From an uncultured Bacteroidaceae bacterium (GTDB lineage: Bacteria; Bacteroidota; Bacteroidia; Bacteroidales; Bacteroidaceae): a stretch of 7,520 nt of DNA. Below, piece by piece: positions 6,762-7,520 of this stretch. The DNA lies in assembly GCA_904501775.1 (NCBI GenBank), contig CAJGCJ010000096.1, positions 1 to 7,520 of the forward strand. Direction: 5' to 3'. The translations under genes were made by a program, and so were the position numbers. The notes beneath the pieces were generated by a model, which ran no database searches, had not been told where the DNA came from, and saw only the letters and a list, made by a program, of their open reading frames with translations. The stretch's first letter is position 1. The number at the start of each line of letters is the position of its first letter.

Positions 6762-6828
6762 CATTAGCCCTCAACGAGAGAAAAAACATATAAAATTCAT
6801 TTGCAACGTATAAAAAAAACGTTTATGC

Positions 6829-6859
6829 TTTTTAAATTCGCAAAAAAAAGCGAAATTTG
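6829..6859 (+). promoter_or_regulatory. Candidate promoter of pfp
   Basis: GAAATTTG (6852-6859) differs from TAnnTTTG only at the first base and is followed by C, as is common. TTTT (6829-6832) lies 19 bases upstream as a -33 element. This predicts a leader of about 35 bases before ATG 6902. The AAGGA at about 6868-6872 is too far from the start codon to act as a Shine-Dalgarno sequence. The rest of the 200-base divergent region is AT-rich with no other clear structure. Confidence 0.5.
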
Positions 6860-6901
6860 CAGATAATAAGGACATTACTAACTACATTTAATAATAAAAT
6901 T

Positions 6902-7520
6902 ATGAAAATCAGCGCATTGCAAAAGGCAAGGGCAGCTTATCAGCCCAAGTTGCCTCAGGCACTTAAAGAGGTAGTAAAGGTTTGCGAAGGAGCAGCAACC
7001 GAGTCGGTAGCCGATCAGGAGGCCATCAAATCAATGTTCCCCAACACCTACGGTCTTCCCATCATCACATTCGAGAAGGGTGGCGAGGCAAAGGAGTACC
7101 CCGCAATCAATGTAGGTGTTATCCTTTCAGGTGGTCAGGCCCCCGGTGGACACAACGTCATCGCAGGTCTTTTCGACGGTGTCAAGAAATTGAATGCCGA
7201 CAGCCGTCTCTATGGTTTCCTTATGGGTCCCGGCGGTTTGGTTGACCACAAATATATGGAGATTACAGCCGAGATTATGGACGAGTACCGCAACACAGGC
7301 GGTTTCGACATCATTGGTTCAGGCCGTACAAAGCTCGAGAAGACAGAGCAGTTCGACAAGGGCCTCGAGATTATCAAACAGCTCGACATCAAGGCATTGG
7401 TAATCATTGGCGGTGACGACTCAAACACCAACGCTTGCGTACTCGCCGAGTACTATGCAGCAAAGAACACAGGCGTTCAGGTTATCGGTTGTCCAAAGAC
7501 TATCGACGGCGACTTGAAGA
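6902..7520 (+). CDS. pfp: Pyrophosphate-dependent 6-phosphofructokinase, C-terminus cut off by window edge
   Basis: 206 codons are visible of a family usually around 550 residues. The enzyme reversibly phosphorylates fructose 6-phosphate to fructose 1,6-bisphosphate using PPi instead of ATP in cytoplasmic glycolysis/gluconeogenesis. Seen here are an N-terminal extension typical of the long form, the phosphate-binding ILSGGQAPGGHN (74-85), the GSGRTKLE stretch (139-146), GGDDSNTNA (170-178) and PKTIDGDLK (198-206). In ATP-PFKs the corresponding motifs are GGDGS and PGTIDND. The second Asp of GGDD (D173) and Lys199 of PKTIDGD are the established markers of PPi use, because they block ATP binding and contact PPi. 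The gene is transcribed divergently from the small-protein unit. Codon use is rich in GGT/GGC and GAG, as in a well-expressed gene. Confidence 0.96.
   Translation, partial: MKISALQKARAAYQPKLPQALKEVVKVCEGAATESVADQEAIKSMFPNTYGLPIITFEKGGEAKEYPAINVGVILSGGQAPGGHNVIAGLFDGVKKLNADSRLYGFLMGPGGLVDHKYMEITAEIMDEYRNTGGFDIIGSGRTKLEKTEQFDKGLEIIKQLDIKALVIIGGDDSNTNACVLAEYYAAKNTGVQVIGCPKTIDGDLK

Noticed and set aside
6781..6830. AACGT/ACGTT inverted repeat and a second TTCATTTG promoter-like box upstream of pfp
   Set aside because: The 5-bp arms in A/T-rich sequence and the unsupported -33 spacing are within chance. The box at 6852-6859 is the better promoter.
1..7520. Search for CRISPR arrays, tRNA/rRNA, insertion sequences, phage or toxin-antitoxin genes
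   Set aside because: No spaced direct repeats, cloverleaf-like sequences, transposase or integrase motifs were seen. Gene content is housekeeping plus envelope proteins.

Overview
The window looks like an ordinary chromosomal segment of a member of the order Bacteroidales (phylum Bacteroidota). Four things point there. The promoters fit the Bacteroidetes pattern (a TTTG-like -33 element and a TAnnTTTG -7 element). Shine-Dalgarno sequences are mostly absent. L34 carries a C-terminal tail of the Bacteroidetes type. Secreted proteins include a golvesin-domain amidase of the kind often named 'xanthan lyase' in this order, and an OmpA-like/TPR-like outer-surface protein. I cannot name the genus.

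Layout from left to right. A secreted OmpA-like protein runs leftward out of the window (1-1261, minus). A divergent promoter region (1262-1486) separates it from the rightward pair ilvA (1487-2689) and ridA (2720-3094). ilvA encodes PLP-dependent threonine ammonia-lyase with a C-terminal ACT domain. ridA encodes the Rid-family enamine/imine deaminase that hydrolyses the reactive product released by IlvA, so the pair is a functional unit: 2-oxobutanoate formation plus damage control. rpmH (3219-3383, ribosomal protein L34, only 54 codons) follows, with its own near-consensus promoter. It ends at a 24-bp perfect inverted repeat that probably terminates transcription from both sides.

On the minus strand, a two-gene unit converges on that terminator. 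A 91-residue protein of unknown function (6426-6701) comes first, then a 979-residue exported protein (3474-6413). The large protein appears to have an Amidase_3-like zinc amidase domain interrupted by a golvesin-like beta domain, followed by a fibronectin type III domain and a flavodoxin/GATase-like C-terminal region. A second divergent promoter region (6702-6901) leads to pfp (6902 to the window end), the pyrophosphate-dependent 6-phosphofructokinase of glycolysis, cut off by the window edge.

I found no tRNA, rRNA, insertion sequence, phage gene, CRISPR array or defence system. The most noteworthy points are the split-amidase architecture, the degenerate peptidoglycan-binding motif in the OmpA-like protein, the shared bidirectional terminator, and two genes whose longest reading frame runs upstream through the gene's own promoter, so that the true start is internal. 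I see no convincing evidence of an undescribed system.
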